DNA from: JBBATK01 sp046297095
Lineage (GTDB): Bacteria; Bacteroidota; Ignavibacteria; Kapaibacteriales; NICIL-2
Length of the DNA: 21,973 nucleotides
Assembly (NCBI GenBank): GCA_046297095.1
Contig: JBKCNS010000024.1
Location: forward strand, 1-21,973
Direction of reading: 5' to 3'
Positions 16,329 to 21,973 of the stretch are shown here, one piece after another. The notes under the pieces are model-generated. The model was not told the origin of the DNA. It was given only the letters and a program-made list of their open reading frames with translations, and made no database searches. Made by a program: the position numbers and the translations under genes. Position 1 is the first letter of the stretch. Every line of letters starts with the position of its first letter.

Positions 16329-17174
16329 TTAGCGAATCACGGTAAAGGGCAGGGCATACACTGTGCCGCCGCTAATCATTCGTAGCATATATGCGCCGGC
16401 GGCCAAATGCGCAGTGCTCACGCGAATAGACGTGCCGTTTACTTCGGCGGCATCATGCGGCGTTGCATCGTCGCCTGTTACTGTGCTGATCATGATGCTT
16501 GGCGATACACCCGGCAGATTGCCCGCGCCGCTTCCGGGCAGAGTAGCAACTCCCTCGGGTAGACGCAGGGTAAGCATGTCGCCGCGAACGGGATTGGGAG
16601 CGATGATTGCTGCGCTGCTTTGGTCGGGTACCGACGCAGTGGCAAGGCGCGCTTTGATGCTGTCGCGCAGAGCAAAACCATCCACGTTGTTTTCCGAACG
16701 ATAAATGATCTCTCTATTAGAGCCATGTACTGCGATAATCTTCGGCATGCCAATCTCGCCGTAGTCTGTCATAGGCACAGTGGGAGTGGAAGCTACTGTT
16801 ACATAGCTGCCGGTCGCGTTGATAGAGTACGTTTTGAGCCATCCGCGCAAGGCAGCGCAATCGGTCTCGCCGAAGTCGTCCAGCACATACATCTTTACGC
16901 GTCCGGGATATGAATTACTCAATTCCTTCGCTACACCATTAGTGGTAATTAGTGGCAATGCGCACTCGGTGCACGGCATCACCCACACGATAATCACTGC
17001 CTTGCCGGCATCGAGATCTTGGTAAAGGTCGTGCGGTGCATCGCTGCAATCTTTGATGCTGAAGTTCGGCGCAACCTGTGCCAGCGCTATGCTGCTTAGA
17101 GCAAAGTTTGCAGCACATAGTGCAACAAGCATGAGTAGTGTGTTTCGTACACCAATTTGTATGCGATTTTTCAT
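16329..17174 (-). CDS. Secreted thioredoxin-fold (TlpA-like) protein with T9SS sorting domain
   Basis: A 281-residue protein. A signal peptide (1-32) is followed by a thioredoxin-like domain (about 36-170): APNFSIKDCSDAPHDLYQDL, then VIIVWVMPCTECALP with the CxxC pair Cys68/Cys71, and GEIGMPKIIAVHG supplying the cis-proline loop. Extra cysteines occur at KDCSD and ETDCAAL. Residues about 190-281 (IIAPNPVRGDMLTLRLPEG, LAAGAYMLRM) form a T9SS type A sorting domain. The protein probably acts as a thiol-disulfide or metal-binding protein displayed at the surface, not in the periplasm where TlpA proteins usually work. It is the first gene of the leftward set. A 12-bp tandem array lies 19-78 bases upstream of its start. 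The CTEC centre differs from the usual TlpA WCxPC type, so redox activity is uncertain. Confidence 0.82.
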   Translation of the reverse strand: MKNRIQIGVRNTLLMLVALCAANFALSSIALAQVAPNFSIKDCSDAPHDLYQDLDAGKAVIIVWVMPCTECALPLITTNGVAKELSNSYPGRVKMYVLDDFGETDCAALRGWLKTYSINATGSYVTVASTPTVPMTDYGEIGMPKIIAVHGSNREIIYRSENNVDGFALRDSIKARLATASVPDQSSAAIIAPNPVRGDMLTLRLPEGVATLPGSGAGNLPGVSPSIMISTVTGDDATPHDAAEVNGTSIRVSTAHLAAGAYMLRMISGGTVYALPFTVIR

Positions 17175-17192
17175 AAACTCTTGATCCGGGAA

Positions 17193-17252
17193 ATGTGATT
17201 ATCAATGTGATTATCAACGTGATTATCAATGTGAATATCAATGTGATTATCA
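17193..17252. repeat. 12-bp tandem repeat, five copies
   Basis: Five contiguous 12-mers ATGTGATTATCA; copies 1, 2 and 5 are identical and copies 3 and 4 each differ by one base. It is the cleanest array in the window. On the minus strand it lies 19-78 bases upstream of the thioredoxin-like gene start, within its promoter or leader. Confidence 0.95.
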
Positions 17253-17699
17253 TAGGCTTCAACCTATTGCAAACACGGCCTTCTGCCGCCGCCGGCAAAC
17301 TACAACAATGCGCGAACCAAACCACGCATTGCGTATCGTTCCACGTGCTCGGGAATGTAGTGTGCATGCTGCCGGAGGGCCAATCACAGATCAAAACTAT
17401 GCCGGCGCCCAAGAACCCGTGTACACGATTTTGACTTGTTCGTACATGTGGCATTCCGCAACCATCACTCACGGGCGCTCACATGCGCTGCCAACCCCCA
17501 TTCAGCAGTAGTGGTGTATCTTTCCGCCGATACGGCGGTTACTGTATAGGGCAGATCTTCGAGGTAGGTCTGAGCTGCAGCAAGGCCTATGCTTGCCAAT
17601 GTCTGCCTAACTACGTGTGCTCAAGTACTTCTCCGTAATCAAGTTCAGCGCATCAATCTGCATTCGAACAACATTCGAACTGCACAAACGGCATTCAGC
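17253..17699. other. Divergent intergenic region between the receptor operon and the sigma factor
   Basis: About 450 bases with no convincing gene. A small hairpin CCGCCG-ATA-CGGCGG sits at 17524-17538. A direct repeat CATTCGAAC occurs twice, 11 bases apart, about 40 bases before the sigma factor start, and could be a binding site. A TAnnTTTG-like element (TAGTTTTG, minus strand, 17392-17399) lacks a correctly spaced TTG. The promoters of both divergent units must lie here, but I cannot place them firmly. Confidence 0.4.
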
Positions 17700-18269
17700 A
17701 TGAGTGATTCTTCTCTACAACGTTTACGTGAAGGCGATCAAGCGGCCTTCAGGGAATTCGTGGAGGAACATCACCGAAGGGTGCTTCGCTTGGTAATGAG
17801 TTTCGTGGGCAACACCGAAGACAGCGAGGATATAGCGCAGGAAGTATTCCTGGAGGCCTACAAAGCTTTGCCTTCGTTTTATGGGGCGTCGGTGTTGAGC
17901 ACATGGCTGCACCGCATTGCGGTAAATGCTTCGCTGGATTTTCTTCGGGCAAAAAGCCGCCACAAACGTTTCGCCATACGGGTGCCGCTGTTCGACCGGC
18001 TTGGAGGCCTGGTGGTAGATCCGGCCGATCCCGTTCATCCCGGCACGTTGCTGGAGGATCAGGAACGTTCACGCGTTTTGTATGCAGCCATCAACTCCTT
18101 GGCCGAGCAGCAGCGTGTGGCGTTTGTGCTTTGCGAGATCGACGGCTGCTCGATGAAAGAAGCTGCAGAACTCATGAATACCTCGGCTAAAGCCGTAGAA
18201 TCGTTGCTTTCGCGGGCGCGCGGGCGCTTGCGCACCATGCTGAAGGGGTATTATGATGAACATAAATGA
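17700..18269 (+). CDS. ECF-family RNA polymerase sigma factor
   Basis: A 189-residue sigma-70 family factor of the extracytoplasmic-function group, which directs RNA polymerase to a small set of envelope-stress promoters. Region 2 spans about residues 14-85 (DIAQEVFLEAYKALPSF, STWLHRIAVNASLDFLRAK). Region 4 spans about 128-182 (LAEQQRVAFVLCEIDGCSMK, SAKAVESLLSRARGRL). Region 3 is absent, as expected. The start at 17700 (MSDSSLQRLREGDQAAF) fits the family; the open frame continues upstream to 17589 without similarity. It is followed by a single-span protein and a CnrX/Spy-like sensor, an arrangement like CnrH-CnrY-CnrX, so control by sequestration at the membrane is inferred. Its TGA stop runs directly into a 12-bp repeat array. 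Confidence 0.95.
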   Translation: MSDSSLQRLREGDQAAFREFVEEHHRRVLRLVMSFVGNTEDSEDIAQEVFLEAYKALPSFYGASVLSTWLHRIAVNASLDFLRAKSRHKRFAIRVPLFDRLGGLVVDPADPVHPGTLLEDQERSRVLYAAINSLAEQQRVAFVLCEIDGCSMKEAAELMNTSAKAVESLLSRARGRLRTMLKGYYDEHK

Positions 18270-18363
18270 GGAAGTGTCTGAGGAAGTATGTGAGGAAGTA
18301 TCTGAAGAAGTGTTTGAAGAAGTACCTGAGGAGCTACCTGAAAAACTATCCGAAAATCTACCG
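18268..18363. repeat. 12-bp tandem repeat, eight copies, starting at the sigma factor stop codon
   Basis: Eight contiguous 12-mers, GAGGAAGTATCT-like, which decay progressively to GAAAATCTACCG. The first unit overlaps the last two bases of the sigma factor TGA. In the overlapping frame that opens at ATG 18253 or 18256, the array encodes the acidic tetrapeptides EEVS/EEVC/EEVF/EELP. That 68-codon frame ends at 18459 and overlaps the sigma gene by 17 bases. Translational coupling is possible, but I have no evidence that it is a real protein. Confidence 0.88.
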
Positions 18364-18473
18364 GAGAATGCGAAGCAACGGCAATCACGAGGCCCAAGCG
18401 CTCCCGGTCCCCGCAAAGAGCTATGCCGCGCTCGCACCGAAGGATTTTGCATTGCCTGACGTCTAACCCTCTG

Positions 18474-18541
18474 TTCAGAATTCGGCAATCACAATCAGAA
18501 TTCCGCTATCACAACTCAGAAATCACAATTCAGCTATTACA
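18474..18541. repeat. Short tandem array of 20-, 20-, 14- and 14-bp units
   Basis: Two 20-base units (18474-18493 and 18494-18513) sharing TCAGAATTC and TATCACA-like ends. Two 14-base units (18514-18527 and 18528-18541) follow that look like the same unit with six internal bases missing. The array ends 14 bases before the anti-sigma start codon. Confidence 0.65.
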
Positions 18542-18555
18542 CACCGCTCATCCAC

Positions 18556-19119
18556 ATGAATAGTCAGGAACTATCACAAACGCCTAAAACCGACGCTACT
18601 CTTGCGGTGGGTTCGCGTTTGCGCCCGGTGGAGCCATCGGACGGTTTTGTTTCGTCAGTAATGCAGCGCGTAGCGGCACACGCCGCTGCAGAGCAACGAG
18701 CAAGCAATCACGGAGTTAATCTCGGAGACAATCACGGAGACAATCACGGAGTTAATAACAAAAACAACAACAGCAGCCACGCACATAGCCGCCGGCCTGG
18801 TGGCCACTCGCTTCTCGGTGTATTCGCCGCGGAACCGCGTTTTGCTGTGGCCGCGCTGGCTTTGGTCTGTATGGTTAATATGGTTCTTTTATTTACCACA
18901 TCCACGGCGAACACTGCAGCCATCAACGCACAATTCTCTACCGGTGATACAGTACCGAGCGCCGCAGTGCAGTCATTACAATTAGGTTCCAAGGTGGCTT
19001 CACAAACGAGTACAGCAGTAACAACTTCATCAACTGCAGGTGCGGAAATGCAGTGGGGAGAACAGTACTACGGTATAAACGGCGCTGTTGATGCTACTGC
19101 GGAGGCGTGGTATGAGTGA
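18556..19119 (+). CDS. Single-span membrane protein, putative anti-sigma factor (CnrY-like position)
   Basis: A 187-residue protein of no firmly recognised family. It has a cytoplasmic-type N-terminus with PSDGFVSSVMQRVAAHAA (28-44), a short helix pattern common in small anti-sigma proteins, and a low-complexity linker (51-76). One transmembrane segment (about 96-114, FAVAALALVCMVNMVLLFT) is followed by an extracytoplasmic tail of about 70 residues. The zinc-binding HxxxCxxC motif of ZAS anti-sigma factors is absent. Its place between an ECF sigma factor and a CnrX/Spy-like sensor makes an anti-sigma role likely by analogy with CnrY. The linker is written by a 12-bp tandem repeat giving NHGV/NLGD/NHGD tetrapeptides. 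The next gene starts inside its last codons. Function rests on context, not sequence similarity. Confidence 0.68.
   Translation: MNSQELSQTPKTDATLAVGSRLRPVEPSDGFVSSVMQRVAAHAAAEQRASNHGVNLGDNHGDNHGVNNKNNNSSHAHSRRPGGHSLLGVFAAEPRFAVAALALVCMVNMVLLFTTSTANTAAINAQFSTGDTVPSAAVQSLQLGSKVASQTSTAVTTSSTAGAEMQWGEQYYGINGAVDATAEAWYE
18706..18753. repeat. 12-bp tandem repeat inside the putative anti-sigma gene, four copies
   Basis: Four 12-mers AATCACGGAGTT / AATCACGGAGAC, with a decayed fifth to 18765. They are in frame and encode the His/Asn/Gly-rich linker (NHGV, NLGD, NHGD, NHGV) before the membrane segment. Confidence 0.9.
19101..19105 (+). promoter_or_regulatory. Strong Shine-Dalgarno sequence deciding the sensor gene start
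   Basis: GGAGG lies inside the 3' end of the anti-sigma gene, 6 bases before ATG 19112. This fixes the start of the CnrX/Spy-like gene at 19112, giving an 8-base overlap with the upstream gene and likely translational coupling. Upstream in-frame ATGs at 19088 and 19091 lack such a site. Confidence 0.7.
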
Positions 19120-19699
19120 GGATGTACCTATGAATAACGCACATAATTCCAACTCCACTAATCGTGGTATTTGGATTGCCATAATTATACTGGGAATAAT
19201 TAATGTTGGCATGGCTATAATGATGTGGGGGCCCATGCCCTTTATGCGACCGCCGCATCCGGGCGAGTGCCCGCCGCCTCAACGTCCGGATGGTCCTCCG
19301 CCCCCCGATGGACGTCAGCCCCCGGGTGGCGCAGAACCCTTTGCATTTTTGGTTCGCACTCTTGGTATGGACGAGGCGCAGCAACAGAAGTTTCGTGAAC
19401 TCCGTGATGCGCACCGCGAGGCAATGCAACCCTTGCGCTCTGCTCTGCGCGATGCCCGGCGCGCTATGTTCAGCCATGTGCCCGATGCCGGCGAAGCCAC
19501 ACTGCAAGCTGATTTGCTGGCCGCAGGCATGGCACAGCGGAGCATAGACAGCATTACGGTACTTCACTTTCGAAAAGTACGCGCGCTGCTACGTCCCGAT
19601 CAGCAGAGCAAATTTGACGAGGTTATAGGTGAGTTGCCGAAGATGATGGGCGGAGCACCGCCACCGCCTCCACCGCCGCCTCATGGCGAACCTCGTTAA
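19112..19699 (+). CDS. Membrane-anchored periplasmic metal/stress sensor, CnrX/Spy/CpxP-like
   Basis: A 195-residue protein. An N-terminal membrane segment (about 19-38, GIWIAIIILGIINVGMAIMM) is followed by a Met-rich patch (MMWGPMPFM), a proline-rich stalk (47-72), then an all-alpha periplasmic domain (about 78-177). The helical domain has LGMDEAQQQKFRELRDAHRE and LRPDQQSKFDEV, the paired LT/LxxxQ..kf pattern of the Spy/CpxP and heavy-metal-resistance (CnrX/RcnX) families. The tail is eight prolines followed by HGEPR. In CnrYXH systems the equivalent protein senses metal and releases the sigma factor from the anti-sigma protein. The fused anchor and gene order fit that model. Metal ligands cannot be assigned; His100, His122, His152 and the methionines are candidates. 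It overlaps the upstream gene by 8 bases. Confidence 0.82.
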   Translation: MSEDVPMNNAHNSNSTNRGIWIAIIILGIINVGMAIMMWGPMPFMRPPHPGECPPPQRPDGPPPPDGRQPPGGAEPFAFLVRTLGMDEAQQQKFRELRDAHREAMQPLRSALRDARRAMFSHVPDAGEATLQADLLAAGMAQRSIDSITVLHFRKVRALLRPDQQSKFDEVIGELPKMMGGAPPPPPPPPHGEPR

Positions 19700-19746
19700 G
19701 CTTGATTCCCAAACTTTGCAAACGCCGGCTGAAGTTCAGGCTACAT

Positions 19747-19794
19747 AATAATTCAGATAATAATTCAGACAATAATTCAGACAACATTTCAGAA
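19747..19794. repeat. 12-bp tandem repeat, four copies, abutting a start codon
   Basis: Three near-identical 12-mers AATAATTCAGAC and a decayed fourth, AACATTTCAGAA, end 3 bases before the ATG of the YHYH gene. No Shine-Dalgarno sequence is present, so the AT-rich array itself forms the ribosome-loading region. Confidence 0.92.
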
Positions 19795-19797
19795 CGT

Positions 19798-21750
19798 ATG
19801 AAAAATTTCTTGTTTCTTTTCGCTATAGTAGCGGTACTCGTTCCGTTTACAGGCACAGCTCAAGCTCCGGAGTTACGATCCTGGAAGCTAAACACTACCG
19901 GAGCAACGGGATACAACGGATATCTAACCAATGTTCAATCGGTATGGTACACCGGCACCGATGTGTATGTGAAGTGCACGTCCGTGCCCGATTATACCAT
20001 TGGCCCGTGGCAAAGCAACCCCAATACTCCCGCGCAGCAGAATTTTACTTTTAAGATTACTCGCTCACCCCAAAAGAACAATGGTACTCCGGTCAATACC
20101 CCGCTAGGGCACACCGGCGTTTGGAGCAATGGAGTGTCTATTTTTAATGCCAAAGACGGCATGACCTACATGAACCAGGGCAAGTGGAACCGCGACGCGT
20201 TGTTTTGGGAGGGAATTAGTTTTGATAATTGCTTGGGCCATCCCGCGCCCGGCGGTGAATATCATCACCATGTAAATCCCCGCTGCCTTTACGACGACAC
20301 CGATAGCACGCATCATTCGCCGATTATCGGCTACGCATTCGATGGCTTTCCCATTTACGGTGCTTATGGCTATGCAAATGCCGACGGAACCGGCGGCATT
20401 AAACGTATGCGTACTTCCTTTGTGGTAACCACCGCAACCACTCGCGCCAATGGCCCCGCTATGTCTGCACAGTATCCTGCCGGTTGTTTTATTGAAGACT
20501 TCAGTTACGTGGCAGGTTCCGGCGATCTTGACGATCATAACGGTCGTCTGTGTGTTACTCCCGAGTATCCCAATGGCACCTATGCGTATTTCGTAACGAT
20601 AAACGAGCAGCGTAAGCCCGTGTATCCGTATTCTCCCGGTCCCACCTTTTATGGAGTGGTTCAGGCGGGTAATACCGGACCCGGCAGTGGTCGCAACACT
20701 GTGCCTGCAAATGCCGTGGAATATAAAGTGTCCACCACGGTCCCTTCCGTGAGCATTAGCGCCTCCGTAAACGCCGCTGTTTGCGAAGGCACCCCGCTCA
20801 CCTTTACAGCCACCCCGCAAAACGGCGGCAGTACTCCCACCTATCAGTGGCTCAAGAACGGAAAAAATGTGGGTGGCAATACGTCGAGTTATGTGGATTC
20901 TACTCTTAAGAACAAGGATACCATCCTGTGCCGTATGACAAGCAGTGAAGCGGGCGCCACGCCCGCAACGGTAGATTCCAAGCCCATTGTGGTGTCCGTG
21001 ACACCGCGCGTGGTTCCTGCGGCCTCCATCACCTCCACTCCTTCGGAATTCTGCGAAGGCACCGGCGTGACAGTTAACGCCACGATTGCAAATGCCGGAA
21101 CGGCCGGCGCCATTCAGTGGATGCTGAACGGCAAACAGGTTGGCTCCGCGCCGACGCTCGCTCTGAACACTCTGGTGCAAAGCGATGAACTCTTTCTTAT
21201 TCTCCGATCTACCGCTCCCTGCGCGCAGCCATCTGTAGTGCAATCGGCAAAGCTGCAGTTTGTGGTGCGTCCCTTGCCGCCGGTACCAACAGTTGCGTAT
21301 ATAAAGGGTGTATTAAACTCGAGTGCGACGGCCGGTAATCAATGGTACAGAAACAACACCCTGATTGATGGCGCAACGTTGCAGACCTACGAGCCCAAGG
21401 AATCCGGCGATTACACCGTGTCCGTTACTAATGAATATGGCTGTATATCCCGCTCCGCTGCAATAAGCGTAGTGGCTAGCACGGTAGATGATGAGCTTCA
21501 AGCCAATGTGCGCGTAGCGCCGAATCCATTTACCGGCACTCTACGAATATTGTCTGCAATTTCTTTGAGTGATGCTACGCTTGTTCTAACAGACATTTTT
21601 GGTAGAGAATTACTTTCCGAACGTCACGTTGAACTCTCTGCCGGCGTTCCTCATAGCATACTGCTACCGCAAACTTCTTCAGAAGGAATATATCTGCTCC
21701 GCATAACCAACGGCACACGCAGCATGGTGTTGCGATGCGCGCAGCAGTAA
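19798..21750 (+). CDS. Secreted YHYH-domain protein with Ig-like repeats and T9SS sorting domain
   Basis: A 650-residue surface protein. Order: signal peptide (1-23, MKNFLFLFAIVAVLVPFTGT); YHYH domain (about 30-310) with GEYHHHVNPRC near residue 155 and HHSPIIGYAFDGFPIYGAYG just after; three Ig-like repeats at about 315-400 (VCEGTPLTFTATP, YQWLKNGK), 401-490 (FCEGTGVTVNA, IQWMLNGK) and 491-560 (NQWYRNN, GDYTVSVTNEYGC); and a T9SS type A sorting domain (567-650, VRVAPNPFTGTLRI, LTDIFGREL, GIYLLRITNGTRS). The YHYH domain's function is not established; its clustered histidines suggest metal binding. The start at 19798 opens the signal peptide; earlier in-frame codons are repeat DNA. It follows the sensor gene by about 98 bases and may be part of the same transcript or regulon. 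A terminator follows. Confidence 0.92.
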   Translation: MKNFLFLFAIVAVLVPFTGTAQAPELRSWKLNTTGATGYNGYLTNVQSVWYTGTDVYVKCTSVPDYTIGPWQSNPNTPAQQNFTFKITRSPQKNNGTPVNTPLGHTGVWSNGVSIFNAKDGMTYMNQGKWNRDALFWEGISFDNCLGHPAPGGEYHHHVNPRCLYDDTDSTHHSPIIGYAFDGFPIYGAYGYANADGTGGIKRMRTSFVVTTATTRANGPAMSAQYPAGCFIEDFSYVAGSGDLDDHNGRLCVTPEYPNGTYAYFVTINEQRKPVYPYSPGPTFYGVVQAGNTGPGSGRNTVPANAVEYKVSTTVPSVSISASVNAAVCEGTPLTFTATPQNGGSTPTYQWLKNGKNVGGNTSSYVDSTLKNKDTILCRMTSSEAGATPATVDSKPIVVSVTPRVVPAASITSTPSEFCEGTGVTVNATIANAGTAGAIQWMLNGKQVGSAPTLALNTLVQSDELFLILRSTAPCAQPSVVQSAKLQFVVRPLPPVPTVAYIKGVLNSSATAGNQWYRNNTLIDGATLQTYEPKESGDYTVSVTNEYGCISRSAAISVVASTVDDELQANVRVAPNPFTGTLRILSAISLSDATLVLTDIFGRELLSERHVELSAGVPHSILLPQTSSEGIYLLRITNGTRSMVLRCAQQ

Positions 21751-21784
21751 GAGCTGTTGCTGAAACTGATGGAGATAAATATTC

Positions 21785-21818
21785 AGGGCATCGCATGTGC
21801 GGTGCCCTTTTTTTATTT
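21785..21818 (+). terminator. Rho-independent terminator after the YHYH gene
   Basis: AGGGCATCGCA pairs with TGCGGTGCCCT (one G-T wobble), followed by seven Ts and then ATTTT. It lies 34 bases after the stop and ends the sigma-sensor-YHYH gene set. Confidence 0.88.
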
Positions 21819-21973
21819 TGATTTAATTGCGCACGCCGGTGAAGCGTATGTTATGAGTTGGTGAAACCAAAAACGGACGGCAACTGTTATTTCAACTGCA
21901 ACTGGATCTTGCACATGCCAATAAATTTCGAAGAGTAAGCAGAAGATGGCGAATGCGGAGTTCCGGCACGAAG

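Noticed and set aside
17193..17252. CRISPR array
   Set aside because: The units are contiguous 12-mers without spacers, and no cas gene is present. The same applies to the other arrays.
17392..17399. TAnnTTTG promoter element for the leftward operon
   Set aside because: The -7 element matches, but no TTG is found at the required 19-21 base spacing, and it is more than 200 bases from the start codon.
17589..17699. Longer start for the sigma factor
   Set aside because: The 37 extra residues do not resemble the family and have no ribosome-binding site; ECF factors normally begin close to the conserved region 2, as at 17700.
18069..18488. Minus-strand frame of about 139 codons with SSDTSS-type repeats
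   Set aside because: It is the reverse reading of the 12-bp array and the sigma gene; repeats with a period divisible by three stay open in several frames.
20104..21243. Long minus-strand open frame (about 379 codons) inside the YHYH gene
   Set aside because: It mirrors the codon bias of the real gene, has no recognisable domain, and the plus-strand gene is unambiguous.
21946..21973. Possible start of a gene at the right edge (MANAEFRHE)
   Set aside because: Only nine codons are visible and the upstream AGCAGAAG is a weak ribosome-binding site, so it cannot be supported.

Overview
The window looks like chromosomal DNA from the Bacteroidota/Chlorobi (FCB) group, possibly a Kapabacteria- or Ignavibacteria-like lineage. 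Four secreted proteins end in type IX secretion (T9SS) type A-like sorting domains. The promoter before rpmG has the Bacteroidota-type arrangement TTG-N19-TAnnTTTG, and a TonB receptor carries a carboxypeptidase-regulatory-like N-terminus. Base composition is near 50% GC. The lineage is inferred from gene content, not from a database search.

Left part (1-6462): the 3' end of purF, then two large secreted beta-propeller-like proteins with T9SS tails (722-3349 and 3671-6076). Each is preceded by a copy of the same 44-bp sequence. A short, apparently truncated secreted protein (6148-6462) follows, related to the Kre9/KNH-like N-terminal domain. Its 3' end has become a 12-bp tandem repeat.

Middle part (6459-12849): on the minus strand are an orphan MCE/MlaD-type lipid-transport protein, ssb with its own terminator, an acyl-CoA dehydrogenase, and a multi-spanning GT-C-like glycosyltransferase. 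On the plus strand are pheS, without pheT beside it, and rpmG (59 aa). The symmetric terminator after rpmG probably serves both strands.

Right part (12924-21818): two divergent gene sets. Leftward is a probable operon of a T9SS-tailed thioredoxin-fold protein (CTEC), an outer-membrane protein whose mature N-terminus begins with a Cys-Cys pair, and a TonB-dependent receptor with a Cys-Cys pair in its plug. Rightward are an ECF sigma factor, a single-span putative anti-sigma protein, a membrane-anchored CnrX/Spy/CpxP-like periplasmic sensor, and a large T9SS-tailed YHYH-domain protein. The sigma/one-span/sensor order resembles CnrH-CnrY-CnrX of Cupriavidus. I infer a metal-responsive (possibly copper) envelope module, with the divergent operon as the likely target.

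The most unusual feature is DNA-level. Seven places carry short tandem arrays with a 12-bp period (one of them only as a 24-bp duplication). A further array has a 13-bp period, a 20/14-bp array lies before the anti-sigma gene, and a 21-bp-period array lies inside the glycosyltransferase gene. Most loci have their own unit sequence. They sit at gene ends, just upstream of start codons or in linker-coding segments, so they look like the product of a recurring mutational process with a preferred length and not like copies of one mobile repeat.
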